A stretch of DNA of 64,000 bases, taken from positions 77,262,435 through 77,326,434 of the forward strand of contig CM043950.1 in assembly GCA_014529385.2 (NCBI GenBank). Direction: 5' to 3'. The DNA is from Adiantum capillus-veneris. Its lineage: Eukaryota; Streptophyta; Polypodiopsida; Polypodiales; Pteridaceae. Positions within the stretch are counted from its first letter, which is position 1, and each line of letters starts with the position of its first letter. The translations under genes and the position numbers were made by a program. The notes beneath the pieces were generated by a model. The model searched no databases, had not been told where the DNA came from, and worked only from the letters and a program-made list of their open reading frames with translations. This document shows, piece after piece, positions 33,756 through 48,389 of this stretch.

Positions 33756-35210
33756 TATATTTCAAAAAACATACACCAAGTGAGCAGCATGTATAGGATA
33801 AAACCAATTTTTTTTTCTGGTATTCATAAAGTCAAATGCCAAGAAATTTCTCTTGCAATTTCTACTTGATGCAGCAAGTGATAAAACCCTGACGTCAATG
33901 TGTTGCAACTCCACCTCCTCTTTGCCATACTCTTTCCACCATAGAGTTTCTCTTGCTTTGGCAATGGCATCTATATTCATGCTAGCATAGTCAAATCACT
34001 AATGAAAAGCTTCTTTTTGATCCACTTGTTTCAAGAGTTGGGAGCACAATTGTTTTAAAGTTGGCTATATGGACTCTTTGTTGGAAAACTATTGATGCAT
34101 TTGGAACCTAGGATCCAACACAAATGTTTCACCATGCAATGGTGTATGAAAATGCACCCATCACTTGTTGATATCTGCAATCGTGGCAGATTTATCCTTT
34201 GCTCCAAAGCCAATGTGCTCTCTTACCTTACGTAATGCCTCTAGCATATACTAGAAAATCCGACCAAATATAAAAGAGTCTTTTTTTAAAGTCTGCAAAA
34301 GATCTACAAATCACTTGTACAAAGTCACAATCCTCCCTACATTCCACCAGAAGATCAATGAGTTGACAAGCTACACACATCAAGCAATTGCATCCTCATA
34401 GCTGGGATACTTGCTATCCATACATCCTATCGATTATTGGCTACAATTTCCATCAATGCATGCTTCACTTCTTGCAAGGTGGCAATAACAAAATATACGA
34501 TAGCAAACCTCCCGGGGAGTCCACTATGTAGAAATTTCATACAGCACATACGAACAAGAGGTATTTAAAAAGTCCATTACCTGTATATTTTCAAGTATTT
34601 TATGTACCCCTTATGTATGCATTTTTGTAAAAAAACTAGCCCTTATATATGAAAACTTTCACTTTCTCAATAAAAACCCTTTATGTAAGTACATTTTTTT
34701 GTAAATGTACCTATTTATAAATCTTTTATTTTGCTCGCACGTGCTACCTTACATATTTTCTAGTGGATGCCCTGGGGCAAACCTTGTCACATCAAGTGTT
34801 TGTAGAGCTTTTTTGGACAACTTATGTGAAAAAAGAGCATACAAAAATTGAAGCTCTCTGATAAAATCTTCCCAATGGATTGCATCCAATAGAGTTTGCT
34901 TCATGCAAGCCATTTTACCAACATCTTTTAGTAGAAAATTGGGAGCATGAGCTATACATGGCACCCAAGTAATCTTTGAATACCTAGCTTGGATAGCCTT
35001 TCTTGCTCCCTTGTTGTTGGATCCATTATCTATGATGCTATTAGTCACATGCTTTGTCCCACATGTCCTTGCTATTGTACACTCATGTACCCTTTCTATA
35101 TAGACACTAGAGCAACCACTGCCTATCTAGCACTTGATATAGCAGTTATCCATTGGATGAATATTCTTTGCAAGATTTACTTATGCTAGAGACCATTGCT
35201 GGTGTAGAAG
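33756..35210 (-). pseudogene. hAT transposase remnant (DUF659 and dimerisation domain)
   Basis: Two parts in the right order on the minus strand. The frame 35048-34749 has DNGSNNKGARKAIQ, then ITWVPCIAHAPNFLLKDVGK, which is the DUF659/hAT core pattern (TDN..N...A; W.PC.AH...L.L.D), holding a catalytic aspartate and the C-x2-H signature. The frame 33980-33762 has AKARETLWWKEYGKEEVELQHIDVRVLSL.AS..NCKRNF, the C-terminal hAT dimerisation pattern (WW..YG....L......L....S...CER). About 0.7 kb of broken sequence lies between. No full frame, no terminal repeats and no BED zinc finger were found. Confidence 0.75.
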
Positions 35211-37480
35211 CATGCTCATAAAGAGGAGTCAGTTGAGGAGAACATTGGTCATTTACTTAATTATGTAAACACATGCTCCATTTCTTCATTGTTGCGAATG
35301 GAAATTTAAACATCCACAAGAACTTCTTTAGAGATGCCACCTTTCTTTTTAGCTGCAATAAATATCTTTTATTGGTGTTGTACAACTTTCAACATTGATA
35401 GGGACTCATCAAAATAAATGCTCTTTGATAGGGACTCAATATTGATAGGGACTCAAAATAAATGCTCTTTGATTCTAGTTGCATTATCATTGAACTCATG
35501 GCCATAAGATTTGCATTTCAATTGAGATGTATTCTTCCCAAAACCAAATCCTTTACAAAGCTCCACTCGTGTCCTTTCACCATGTTCAACAAGGGTAATC
35601 TACTAGTAGCATCAAATTCAACTATCAAACTCATAGTTATCAAATTAAGTATAAAAAAACACTAGAAACGATTAGAATCAATAGAGGATCTATTGGTCCC
35701 ATGTTCTATCTATTAGTTTCATGCTCTATCTATCAGTTTCATGGTCAACATCAATGTACATTACCAATTAGTCTCATGGTGAAAGTCAATCTACATTACC
35801 AATTTACATTAAGCAATGATGGTCTGCCGTTCTCTATGTATCAGCTCATGACAATCAATCCACATCGTTCTAAAAAAACAATGACATAATGATTTAAAAC
35901 AATAGATTTGGATCATATTGTGTTCACATCCTACTACATTAATTTTTCTAAAGTGAGAGATTATGGATTTCACACATTACAGTAATTGACAATCTTAATC
36001 ACTTATGAAGAACAATGCATATGAACACATTGTGCTACATCAATTTGCCTAAAGTGCAACCTTACGGCTCTCACACATTACAATAATCAATAACCTTAAT
36101 CAAGTTTTTTAAAATATTTATCATTATGAAATGCATAAGTTGTAGGAGCTAAAGTTGACATTATTAAATAAAAATTGATTGCAAGACCTAACAACTACCA
36201 TATCTACCTTAAGTGCGAACATGAAGTTCTCATACTTCACCATAGATCTTTAAGCAATTATCTATCTATATTGCATACATGTGTATGCTCTCACATAGTA
36301 TGATAGAGCTTGCAATCCAAATAAAAATAACTAAGTATCAATATCTTTGGACATGCTATTCCTAAATTTGAATTTCAGTGAGAGCATAGTGTTAATGGAT
36401 ACGTGTACCCACCTATGTTCACTTTGAAGTGAGAGTAAATCTTTTCACAATAGAATCAAACACTAAATTTCATGTGAGAGTACACTCTGTACACAACGGT
36501 AATATTCTAAGTTATTTGACTAACTCATTTCTAAGTGTCCATTAATTTGAGAACATGACAAGTGACTCCTATAAACAAACACCTTGCATAAAGTGAGAAA
36601 CCAAGCTCTACATAGAACACAAGGCTTATACTACATGACCATGAAAAAAGAATTGACTTTCAAATTATTTTAAAAAGTAGTCTAATCTATTTTTAATATA
36701 AATAATTATTGCTTTGCAATTTGATTCTTAAAGTCAATAGTTTCTTTATTTGATGATTTTTGGTCTAACAATTGATTATCTTCTCAAGTGGTAAAGATGT
36801 GTCAAATGTTCATGCATAGCATCTTTTTATACTAGTTTTTTTATCAAATATTATATTGATTAAAAAAATTGATGCAAAACCATTGCAATTAAAAAAACTA
36901 TGAACCTATATAGTACTCCATCTTTGCTAGCATGGCGTCGTGTAATTCGGGTGTATGAAATGGAGAAGCAAATACACCTATTATTTTCACATTATTCGTG
37001 TCTCGAGTAATGATTAATGGTACTTAGTTGATATTTTGGAGACTCGATAAGAGTTTATCACTTTCTTCGTGAGACACGTGGTTAGCTATGCCAATGTTTT
37101 TTCCGAAGGTAGACTCAACTTTGCTATTCAAAATCCTTTCCAACAAAACATGCTTTAAGTTTATGGAAACTTCAATGTTTGATTGTAGTTTGTACATAGG
37201 GCCTTTTGCTTTTTCTTCTTTCTTGTAGATGCTTCCTCCCTACGAACCTCAAGAGGAGGACACAATTGTGGTGAAGTGTCATAAGAAGGTCATGGATCCT
37301 TCATTCCTCCAGCTCTTGTGGCCCCCTTTGAAGTAGAGGGACCAACATCCCCATTCTCACGCCTACTCTTCTCTTTTTTAGTTGCTTCATTGTTATGGAA
37401 TTTTGCAACATATGCATGCACTGAGAGTCCACAATATCATCTCAACTTGTTGTGTGGCGTACAAAATCACCAGATTTGTG
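35211..37480. other. AT-rich unassigned DNA
   Basis: A 2.3-kb stretch with only short frames and no domain. It may hold the decayed 5' part of the hAT element (expected here on the minus strand). Short repeats of TCTATCTATTAGTTTCATG occur near 35705-35750. Confidence 0.4.
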
Positions 37481-37700
37481 CAATACCTATTTAGTTACCT
37501 TCCCAACTCTATCTTCTCCCCATATGTAGCAGTCTCCACAACAAATATGGCATGTCTGACCTCCATGTCCTCCACTAATTTTTGCATACCCCCTTTTTCA
37601 AAGTCAGTTACTAATGGCCTATCTGTCTTCCACAAACATATATTCCCATCCTTTACAAAAACACAAGATCTCTTTTCAAAGAATCCCTGATCATAGAAAA
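37480..37700 (-). pseudogene. Ty3 gag C-terminal fragment
   Basis: The minus strand reads KDGNICLWKTDRPLVTDF then EKGGMQKLVEDM. This matches the plus-strand frame at about 55350-55470 (FFKEGKIH..EIGESLVANLGQGGMKKLVEDM), a block found after the first zinc knuckle in one Ty3 gag lineage. It is a deletion relic of the same family. Confidence 0.55.
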
Positions 37701-37849
37701 CATAGAAAATTCTTGAAACCTTTTCATTGTACCTTGATCAAAATGTATACCTTATTTCTCTTATTGATCCACAACTTTAAGCATTTGTATTGAAATATTT
37801 GATGACGAGGTTTTGAACCCTCACTCCACATATTTTGCATCGGGTTCAC

Positions 37850-38198
37850 CAAAAGCTTGTCAAAAAGTGTGCGGTCTAGCTGGGAAGGTGTGAAACCTTT
37901 GGGTGTGAGAGTTCTTGAGATGAGATTCACAAACACTTTGTGAAAAAGTGCCTATAGAATTCCTCAACCCTCTTCCTAAATATGGCTTAAAGTCTAAGAG
38001 AATTTGTGATAGAAATGTTACAAACCCTCTTTCCTGTTGTGCTTGGAATCTGCTTTCTTTTGTAAGCAAGTATGTGAGGAGAAGATCACAATTTCACCAA
38101 CCTATTTTGCATAAAAACAACAATTAAAAACACTTGAGATTCAACATGAAACCTTAGCCCTCATACAAGCACAAATCCCATTCAAAACCCAAACCTCT
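37850..38198 (-). mobile_element. Older repeat, left half, split by the Copia insertion
   Basis: Together with 45015-46000 this forms one repeat interrupted by the Copia element. The reverse complement of 54030-54440 matches: CTCATACAAGCACAAA.CCCATTCAAAACCCAAA continues there without interruption into TTCATGGAATC. The repeat is probably the LTR/leader of the Ty3 family whose gag remnants flank both copies. Confidence 0.65.
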
Positions 38199-38343
38199 TG
38201 TTGGAGCTATATATATGGCTCACTTTACTAAACTTGGTCTCACCTATATATTTGTATCTTGTCCTCAATATGAATCAGTCTTTGGGATTGTATATGGTGT
38301 GTCTCTTGTCTCGTCTCTCCCTCTTTCTCTCTACATCTCAACA
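38199..38343 (+). repeat. Copia 5' LTR
   Basis: 145 bp, TG...CA ends. Contains TATATATATGG and a CT-rich 3' part. Confidence 0.93.
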
Positions 38344-38355
38344 TGGTATCAGAGC
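38344..38355 (+). promoter_or_regulatory. Primer-binding site for initiator tRNA-Met
   Basis: TGGTATCAGAGC, directly after the LTR, complementary to the 3' end of plant initiator tRNA-Met. It primes minus-strand synthesis in Copia elements. Confidence 0.93.
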
Positions 38356-39110
38356 GGTAATGATCACACGTCGATTCAATTCATGGTGACAACAGTATGT
38401 GTATGCGATTCGCATGTAAGATTCAAAATTGTTACAAATTTTATTTTTTGAGCATTGATTCTTGTTAACTGTGGTTGTTTTGTGTTAACAAGAATATGAT
38501 TAGTGTTTTATGTGGCGTTTATTTCTAATCAATCTAATCGTTCATTACGTTTTCTTGTTAATGACACCCTGAACTTCATCTCAATTTTTCTTGTTGTTCT
38601 GCTCAAAATTTGGAGAAACGGGAAAAGCGCAATGGAGCGTAGCACAATGGCACTTATTATCCAAAACTTGTTCGTCTCCTCGAGCTCTTCGATTTGAGTT
38701 ATAGGTTTGCGTCAATCAGAGTTCGCAGCAAAAAGTTATGTTGTTTTTACTGCAATTGAGCTTGACGCAGCTTTCTTCGTCCTACTTCTTCGTGAAGTGT
38801 CCGCAATTGTTTTTCTTATTTGGCGTTAACTTTTTCGAGAAGATTTAGCTTTTTGCTATTCGTATTGTGGCCGTCAATCTTGCGTCTCACGCCACTCTAT
38901 TTTGAGGACTCGTTTATTATTAATGTCTCCTTTACCCTGCCTTTTTTGGGTGACGTCTCTCACATCTTTGGACGTTCCTTGAGCATCCTTCTTACGTTTA
39001 TCGTTGACAGAACGCAATACTCATATCTCTCTCATTCTCAATTGCGGCCTTCACCATATATGGTGTGCAGATTCTGTGATCTTATCTTATACGTCTTCTC
39101 GCAACAAGAT

Positions 39111-42100
39111 ATGGCTATGAATATTCTCGTCAACGGATGTCCTTCTGGCCAGCATTCTGTTCCTCCTTTCCAAGGTCAAGGATTTCCAGGCTGGAAAGCA
39201 AAGATGTTGTTAATTCTTGAAGGCGATGAACTCTCCGATGTTGTTCTTGGAAATCGTGTTTTTTCGCCTCAGCCTGTTGATACGGATAATGATAACGTTC
39301 TTATCACTGAAGGAACTATATTTGAAGATTGGAATGTTGCCTATATGGATTGGCAACGACGTGATAAAGTAGCTCGTCGGTATATTCTTTCTGCTCTTAC
39401 TGATTCCCCTTTGCTTGATATGTATGAACTGCCTACTTCCCACGACGTATGGAAGTACCTTATTGCAAACTTTCAGAAGAAATCTGTTACATAAATACTT
39501 TATTTGAGAGGGTTGCTTAACAAGTTACAATATGAAGTTGGTACTGCCATGATGAGACATATTGAATCTTTCAAATCTATTATTAATCAACTTGCTGCTA
39601 TCAGTGATCCTGTTCCACAAAAGCAAATGATTACACTTCTCCTTGATACGGTGAAGGACTCTTCTTATGATAACATTGTTACTATTCTCTCTAATAAAGA
39701 TGGTCTTGATTTCGACCAAGCTTGCATGTCTTTAATTGAATACTCTCAACGTCAAGAACGTTGGAATGTTGGTCACGATACAGCTATGATTTCACAAGAG
39801 GAGACAGAGTCACAACAGATGGAACGTAATTTTTATGCTCGAAGGCGTCCATTTCAACGAGGAAACCGCAAAGGTGGCCGTCGCGGTAATATTTTCTCTC
39901 GTCTCAAATTTCCTAATAAGCAATGTTCTTACTGCACCAGAAATGGCCATACTGAAGATGATTGTTGGGCACATCAATATGATGAAGAACACAATATTAC
40001 CACAAAACAACCATGTTTATCTAGAGACTCTTCTTCTTCTTCTTGTGAATATTGTGGACGATCTGATCATCCCACTCATATGTGCTATAAGGGTCGATTC
40101 GACACAAATCAGAATAGAGCATATGCTACTGAACATCGAAACAACATTCTACCAGAAACAAGCTGCATCCTATGTTCAGTTGCTCTAGACAGAATACTTC
40201 ATGTACATGATGGATCACTTTTTATTGTCGATTCTGGTGCTACAGAAAATATGACATATCAGTCTAAGTGGCTCCATAACTATCATCCACTGCCAGTTCA
40301 ACGTGTTGTTTATCTTGCTGATGATACTACTTGTCAAGTAAAGGGTATTGGAGACTTATATCTTGGTACCTTATCTTCTTCCACTCGAATTTTGTGAGGA
40401 GTATTACATGTACCAGATCTTCAACGTAATCTTCTTTCAGTTGCTAGACTTCTTGATCTTGGTCTGTTTGTTGGATTTGATTATACCAAATGCCGAATTG
40501 AGAAAGATGGATAGACTATAGCCACTGCTCCTCGAAACAGTAATTTGTTTGAACTCTCTCTCAACGATGCTGTAGCAAATATTGTCACTGCTCCAGTTGA
40601 TCATGATTGCAAAGTATGGCATCACCGTTTTGTTCATGCTGATTTCTCAAAAGTCCTTGATCTTCAACGTCGTGATCTTGTTCATGGCATGGATCTTAAC
40701 ACTAGGTTGGTAATGGGACACTTTTATGTCCTGTTAAGTGACCATTTTCCTTGAATTATGTCAAGAGTTTCAAAATGGATTTTGAGGTGCTATCTATCTA
40801 GAAAGTTAACTCATGAGCTGAAAAAAACTCGACATTTTTTTGGAATATCAATTCCATCTTTAACCTTGTCCTTGCACAACATTTCACAACCTAAAATGTG
40901 TGAAAAAACAGGTCCTGTTTTTGCGTTTTTTCAACTTTTTGCAACTATACCACTGTAGAATTCATGTTTGTGAGGTCTATAATGCTAGAGAACTAACTTT
41001 AGTAGTCCTCAACATGTCCTGATACTTCTAGGGAGAAATAAATATTAAAGTTGTAAGTTATGACCAAATTACAAAAATGGTCAAATCCTGTTTTTTAGCC
41101 AATTTTAGCACTTCTATGATTTTTTTGGTGGATTTCATGATATCCAAATGCATTTTTGATTTTCTATGTCGTATATTGTAACATAAAGATAATATTCCTT
41201 AAGTTTTGGGGCACCTAATACCCTATTTTGCATAGTACACAATGATGGTTGATATTTTCAATTATAGAAGAAAACGAAACATTCTAATATATCAAGTATA
41301 GCTTTTTCAATATTGTTATTTTCTTGTGACAACTACATGCATTTTGTAGGTAGTAACCATATCTAGTCATCAGGATCATATTTGGCTAGATATTGAATAG
41401 TTTCTATGGGATTCTACAACTCATAGTGTTGAACCCAGTTTTTTCATGTTTGCTGTATTTAGCACTTCATCTTTGTTCCCAAGATTCCCCTTGGTAAGAG
41501 ATGTATTATTCTTTTGACATGCTCCATGGCTCCTTATGAACATAAAGGACAATAGGGAACTAAGAAAACATGCATATATTAATTGTATTGAGCGTGGCTA
41601 TAGAAACTTTGATGATAGGTTTGAAGAATGGTAAAAATTCAACTTTTTTGTACCTATTTATTTTGGCAAAACAAAAAATAGTGAGTGAGAAGCAATCATA
41701 TGTTCTGATCACCAACCCATTGAAGTTAACTAGGGAATTTATATGAAGTCCTACAAAAATCCCTAATCTTATTTTTATGCAACAAAACGTCAGAAATGAC
41801 TGTTTTGATGAAAATGCACTGGTCCATCAACTTTGGAGGCTTGGTGTGACCAAAAGATGAGAAAATTTACAAGTTTCTTATTTTTCCCATGTGTAGTAGG
41901 CCTTGAACTATAACCTCATGAAAGGATTTTACAAAATGAGTGGATCTACTATGGTTTTGGAGGTTTTTTTCAAAACCCTGAAAGGACACTTTTATGTCCT
42001 GTTAGGTTACCAACCTAGTGTTAAAGCACATCCCCATATGGGAATTTGTGAATTTTGTGCTCTTGGGAAACACAACCATAAACCCTTTCCTCTTTCAAAT

Positions 42101-44622
42101 ACAACTAATTCTCATGACATATTGGATATTGTTCATACTGATATATGTGGACCTCTACCTTCTTCCAGATCACAATATCGCTACTTCATTACTTTCATTG
42201 ATGATTTCTCAAGGTATACGACTCTATTTCTACTTAGACAAAAATCTGAAGCCTTATCTGTTTTCAAACAGTTCCACAAGGCTGCGGAACTTCAAATTGG
42301 TCGTCGCCTTAAGAAGCTTCGTAGTGACAATGGAGGCAAATATGTTTCTCGAGAGTTTGTGAGTTACTGTGCTGACAGTGGAATTCATCATGAACACACT
42401 ATTCCATATTCGCCTCAACAGAATGGTGTTGCTGAACGAAAGAATCGCACTATTCTCAATGCTGTAAGATGTATGCTGATTCATTATGGCTTATCTCGTG
42501 TTTTCTGGGCTGAAGCTACTTTGACAGCAACATTTATTCAGAATCATCTTCCTACTACTGCACCCTCTGGTAAGATACCCATCACAGCATGGACAGGTGA
42601 CATTCCTTCTGTATCTCATTTTCGAACCTTTGGATGTATTGCTTATATTCATGTTCCCAAAGAAACACGAACAAAGCTTGATGCTCCTGGTCTTAAAGTT
42701 ATTTTTATTGGATATTCTGACACTTCCAAAGGCTACAAATTCTATGACCCTTCCTCCAAGAAAGTAATTGTGAATCGTGATGCTACTTTTAACGAACAGC
42801 TTATGGGAGGCTCATGGTCCATGGATGATTCTGATGATACTAAATCATTGCTTTAGGCTTTTCCATTTCTTTCAGAAGATGAAACTCTTCCTATAGAGCA
42901 ACTTTCCTCTTCACAACCATCCATTCCAAATGTTGCCAATGATGATATTGATATTTTTGTTGATCTGCCTATTGATTTTGAGCATGGCTCATGTCATGTT
43001 TATGATGACGATATTGCTGATAATGCTTTTTCTACTTCTGAAGATCCCCTTACTTATGATGAAACTATCTCTTCACCACAAAAGGATCAATGGCAAGAGG
43101 CTATGGAAGCAGAGTACGATTCTCTTATCTCTTAAGGTACATGGATACTAACTGAATTACTTCCTGGTCGTACAAATATTAAATGTAAGTGGGTGTATAA
43201 AACAAAAGTAAAAGCAGATGGATCTTTTGACAAGTTCAAGGTGCGTTTAGTTGCAAAAGGTTACTCCCAAGTAGCTGGTGTTGATTATCAAGAGACTTTT
43301 TCACCAGTTGTTCGCATTACAAGTGTTTGAGTTTTATTGGCATTTGCTGTTCAATTTGATTTAGAAGCTCATCAAATAGATGTGCGAACTGCTTTTCTTA
43401 ATGGTGACTTGGAAGAGGAAATTTATATGGAACAACCAGAAGGGTTTGTTATTCCAGGTAAAGAAGACCTTGTTGCTCAACTCCATAAGGCACTATATGG
43501 TCTCAAACAAGCTTCGCGAGCCTGGTATACAAAATTTTATCTTTTTCTCACCTCTAAAGGATTCATCTCTTGCTCGTCAGACCCCAACTTATACATAAAA
43601 CGCCAAGGTAGCAGTTTTGTGATTCTTGCTCTTTATGTGGATGATACCATTCTTGTTTCCAATGATTTGGGATTTCTTCAGCAAGTGAAAAAGTTATTGT
43701 CTTCTGCATTCGATATGGTGGATCTTGGAGAGATTCACTCTTGTCTTGGCATTCAAATCCAACAGAACCGTACAAAAGGTATTTTATTCCTTCGACAGTC
43801 AAAGTTTATTGCAGATACTATTCAAAAATTTGGTATGGAATCTGCACATTCAGCCAACACACCTTGTCTTGCGAGCTCTACGAAGAATACTTCTGACAAT
43901 GGCGGTCAACTTGTCACAAATCAACCTTATGCTAACTTGATTGGATGTCTTCAGTTTGTTGGCATGAACACTCGTCCTGATATTCTGTTTGCTGCTAATT
44001 ATCTTGGACAATATTTTGTATGTCCTTCTCTTAAGCATTGGTCTGCTGCAAAGCGTGTGTTGAAAACTTGAAAGGCACTACAGATTTTGGTTTAGTCTAT
44101 CGACGACAACTCACATCGGATTCTATGCAATCTCTTTCTCTTTTGGGTTACACAAATGCAGACTGGGCAAGCTCACATTTATCTATGCGATCTACTAGTG
44201 GAAATTGCTTCTTTATAAATGGTTGTCTTGTTTCTTGGACCAGCAAGAAACAACGTTGTGTTGCAGTTTCTACGACTGAGTCAGAATATGTTGCGGCATC
44301 ACTTGCAGCTCGTGAGTTGATTTGGCTTCGACAAATGGTGGTTGATGTTGGTCACTCTCCTCTTTCTAGCACACCCTTGCGGTGTGACAACCAAAGTGCT
44401 ATTAGTCTTGCAAAAGACTATGTTCAACATAATAAGTCAAAGCACATTGCTGTCCATTATCATTATGTCAGGTATGAAGTACGCAAAGGAACCATTATGG
44501 TTGAACATTGTCCAAGTGACCAGATGATTGCATACATTTTGACCAAAGGCCTCAATGAGTCACGTTTCATCCTCTTGCGCTCGGAGCTTGGAGTTGCTTC
44601 GGCCTCACTCTTTCTAGATTAG
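39111..44622 (+). pseudogene. Copia gag-pol polyprotein, disabled
   Basis: Starts at ATG 39111 (MAMNILVNGC). Gag has a capsid region followed by two zinc knuckles, CSYCTRNGHTEDDC and CEYCGRSDHPTHMC (C-x2-C-x4-H-x4-C). Protease has the active-site block IVDSGATENM (about 40227). The GAG-pre-integrase segment has WHHRFVHADF. Integrase (about 42020-42740) has HTDICGPL, RSDNGG and NGVAERKNRT, holding the D, D and E residues. Reverse transcriptase has TAFLNGDLEEEIYMEQPEGF and YVDDTIL (about 43635). RNase H has GYTNADWA and TTESEYVAA. In-frame stops: 39492 TAA, 40395 TGA, 40512 TAG, 42854 TAG, 43133 TAA, 43328 TGA. A one-base shift lies near 44066. A 1,321-bp transposon separates the pre-integrase and integrase parts. 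It is a dead copy. Confidence 0.93.
40700..42020. mobile_element. 1,321-bp non-autonomous inverted-repeat transposon with TTAA duplication
   Basis: The ends CACTAGGTTGGTAA (40700-40713) and TTACCAACCTAGTG (42007-42020) are perfect 14-bp inverted repeats. TTAA precedes (40696-40699) and follows (42021-42024), a 4-bp target duplication. Joining the Copia frame across one TTAA keeps the frame exactly (GAT CTT AAA GCA), which proves the boundaries. Just inside both ends lies the same 21-bp near-palindrome containing GGACACTTTTATGTCC (40716-40736, 41984-42004). The interior has no coding capacity. TTAA targets are typical of piggyBac-type elements, although the CACTAG end differs from the best-known piggyBac ends. 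I leave the superfamily open. Confidence 0.85.
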
Positions 44623-44869
44623 CTTCTTTGCTATTGTAAAAGCTTTGTACATATGACATTGGAATCGTTTAGGTACCATGCACTATGCACACTCCACATT
44701 TGCACCTTGTGATATCTAAGTCACTTGAATATTTGTACATAGATGCACAATTCACTTTCACATAATCACCGCTGGTTCATATTTCACATTGTATAGGGAC
44801 TTAGGTTTTTCTCTTGAACTCCCCAAGGGTTTTTTCATCCAAAGCTAGAGACCTTTGTTTGAGTGGGGA

Positions 44870-45014
44870 TGTTGGAGCTATATATATGGCTCACTCTACT
44901 GAACTTGGTCTCACCTATATATTTGTATCTTGTCCTCAATGTGAATCAGTCTTTGGGAGCGTATATGGTGTGTCTCTTTTCTCATCTCTCTCTCTTTCTC
45001 TCTACATCTCAACA
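44870..45014 (+). repeat. Copia 3' LTR
   Basis: 145 bp, paired with the 5' LTR. The polypurine tract TGAGTGGGGA ends at 44869. Confidence 0.93.
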
Positions 45015-45304
45015 CCTCATTCATGGAATCTTGTAGGCTTGCCCCCAACTACATAGTCATAACTTCAAACTCTTGAATAGAAATCACAAGAATGTACCTT
45101 CATGTCAACTATTTATTGATTTTGTAGAGATTTAAGAGCTTCCATGTTGTTCTCACAACCATTTAAATGAAGCAAAACCCTAATTCACTCCCTCACAATC
45201 TCACATACATAACTAGAGAGGTGGGACACCACTACACATTCATACGGCAACCATGAAGTGAATTACTCTGAGGGATAAAATTGTAGGTACTTTCCCATAA
45301 TAAG

Positions 45305-45387
<83 letters not shown>

Positions 45388-46000
45388 CCCCCAGCCACAA
45401 GAGTTGATGTGTCAAATTTTGAGTCTTTTATGCCAATTCTGACCAGAATTATGTCATTTTTAGCTCATTTTTAATCCACAAAAGACCATTTCTGGTGTGA
45501 AAAATTCAAAACAGAGTTGAGAAAATCTCTTAATTTTTGGGATTACTTACATAAGCATAAAAAGCATGAACATGCATCATTTTTAACTATTTTTCATTTT
45601 TTGTCACTTTCCTTGCAATTTTATGACCACCCCCATTAGTTGATATTTTAGGAAGTTCGTTCCCACGTCATCTTTGTAGACAATATGAGTTTGCCACCTT
45701 GAAATGCTTGGAATACATGACAACATCTGTAGCTTCCGTTTTAGCATATATCACAATATGTACACTATCTGTTTTATTCCCATGCATTGAAAAGTGTCAA
45801 AGGTGAGGAAGTGAGGTGAATGTTTTTATTTCACATTGTATACATGCAACAACACAAAAGCACATAAGGAGAGGACAAGACAAATTTTGACGTGGAGAGC
45901 CACAACACATGTGGAGAGGATAGGGGTTGGGGGAGGACAGATGAGGGTGTTTATTTTTCTTTACTAAATATCCTATGCAGCACACAATAGATCCGTGAGA
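45015..46000 (-). mobile_element. Older repeat, right half, after the Copia insertion
   Basis: Continues the repeat of 37850-38198. TTCATGGAATC, GCTTGCCCCC, CATAACTTCAAAC.CTTG, AAACCCTAATTCACTCCCTCACAA and ATTTCACATTGT appear in the same order in the reverse complement of 53200-54040. It contains a CT tract (45309-45384) followed by C8. Confidence 0.6.
45309..45384. repeat. (CT)n microsatellite
   Basis: About 38 CT units, followed by a run of eight C. Confidence 0.97.
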
Positions 46001-47509
<1,509 letters not shown>

Positions 47510-47777
47510 ATAGTTGTTGAGAGAGAGAGAGAGAGAGAGCACAGGAATAGAACCCCAAAGTGTGTAGAATACACACATGAGATGATGTATATATAGAGAG
47601 GACCTGGGTGACATATATAGAGAAGCCATATATTGAGTAGCTTCACATATAAGCTCAAAACCCCCGCTCAAATAAGGGTCCCTAACTGTGGATGAAAAAA
47701 CCCTTGGGGGATCAAGGGAAAAACCCACAGCTCTATATACACCCACCGTTATATTATTAAAATCATTGATTATACAA

Positions 47778-47884
47778 ATGTTCATGAGGAGCTACATCAC
47801 TCCTTTAACAATGAATATTTTATGAGGAGCTACATCACTCCTTTTACAATGAATGTTTTATGAGGAGTTACATTACTCCTATCC
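47778..47884. repeat. 41-bp tandem repeat, three units
   Basis: TGAGGAGCTACATCACTCCT(T)... recurs at about 47784, 47832 and 47870 with AATGAATGTTTTA between. Confidence 0.8.
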
Positions 47885-48389
47885 TGTCAAATACAATAAT
47901 GAATACAAAGGTTCAATGAAGAGGTGTAAAGGCTATCGATTAGCTCGTAATCAAAAGTGTCTCCAAGAATCTGCTGTGTAGCTTGTCATCACTATCACAT
48001 CACCAAACATATCTTCATATTGTCATCAATATGGCATCACCAAACATGTCTTCATAAATCTTTTATTGTCACCAAGTTTTTCTTCATGAATCAATTCTTT
48101 GATCAATCCTACTTAGATCATAGACTCAAAAAAAAACATATTCATGAAAATTATTAGCATCATTAGTGAAATAATTATGTTCACAATGTCATAAGAGATG
48201 GTTCGCGACGCCACTCTTTTGACGACATATATACGCATGACAGCATATGGTACATAAAGTATGAACGTAAAAGTACAAGATGCGTGATTACGTGATGAAA
48301 ATGATATGTGTATATACTACATAAAACAACATTTATCAATGTAGTGATCAATGAATATCATCAAAGTATTAAGAAAACATCATCATTGT

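Larger units (their letters stand above)
38199..45014 (+). mobile_element. Full-length but decayed Ty1/Copia element, 6,816 bp
   Basis: Two 145-bp LTRs (38199-38343 and 44870-45014) begin TGTTGGAGC and end CTCAACA. A primer-binding site TGGTATCAGAGC follows the first and a polypurine tract TGAGTGGGGA precedes the second. The 5-bp flanks CCTCT (38194-38198) and CCTCA (45015-45019) look like a target duplication with one change. The protein order gag, protease, integrase, reverse transcriptase, RNase H identifies Copia. The LTRs differ at about ten positions, so the insertion is not recent. Six nonsense codons, one frameshift and a 1.3-kb insertion disable it. Confidence 0.95.
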
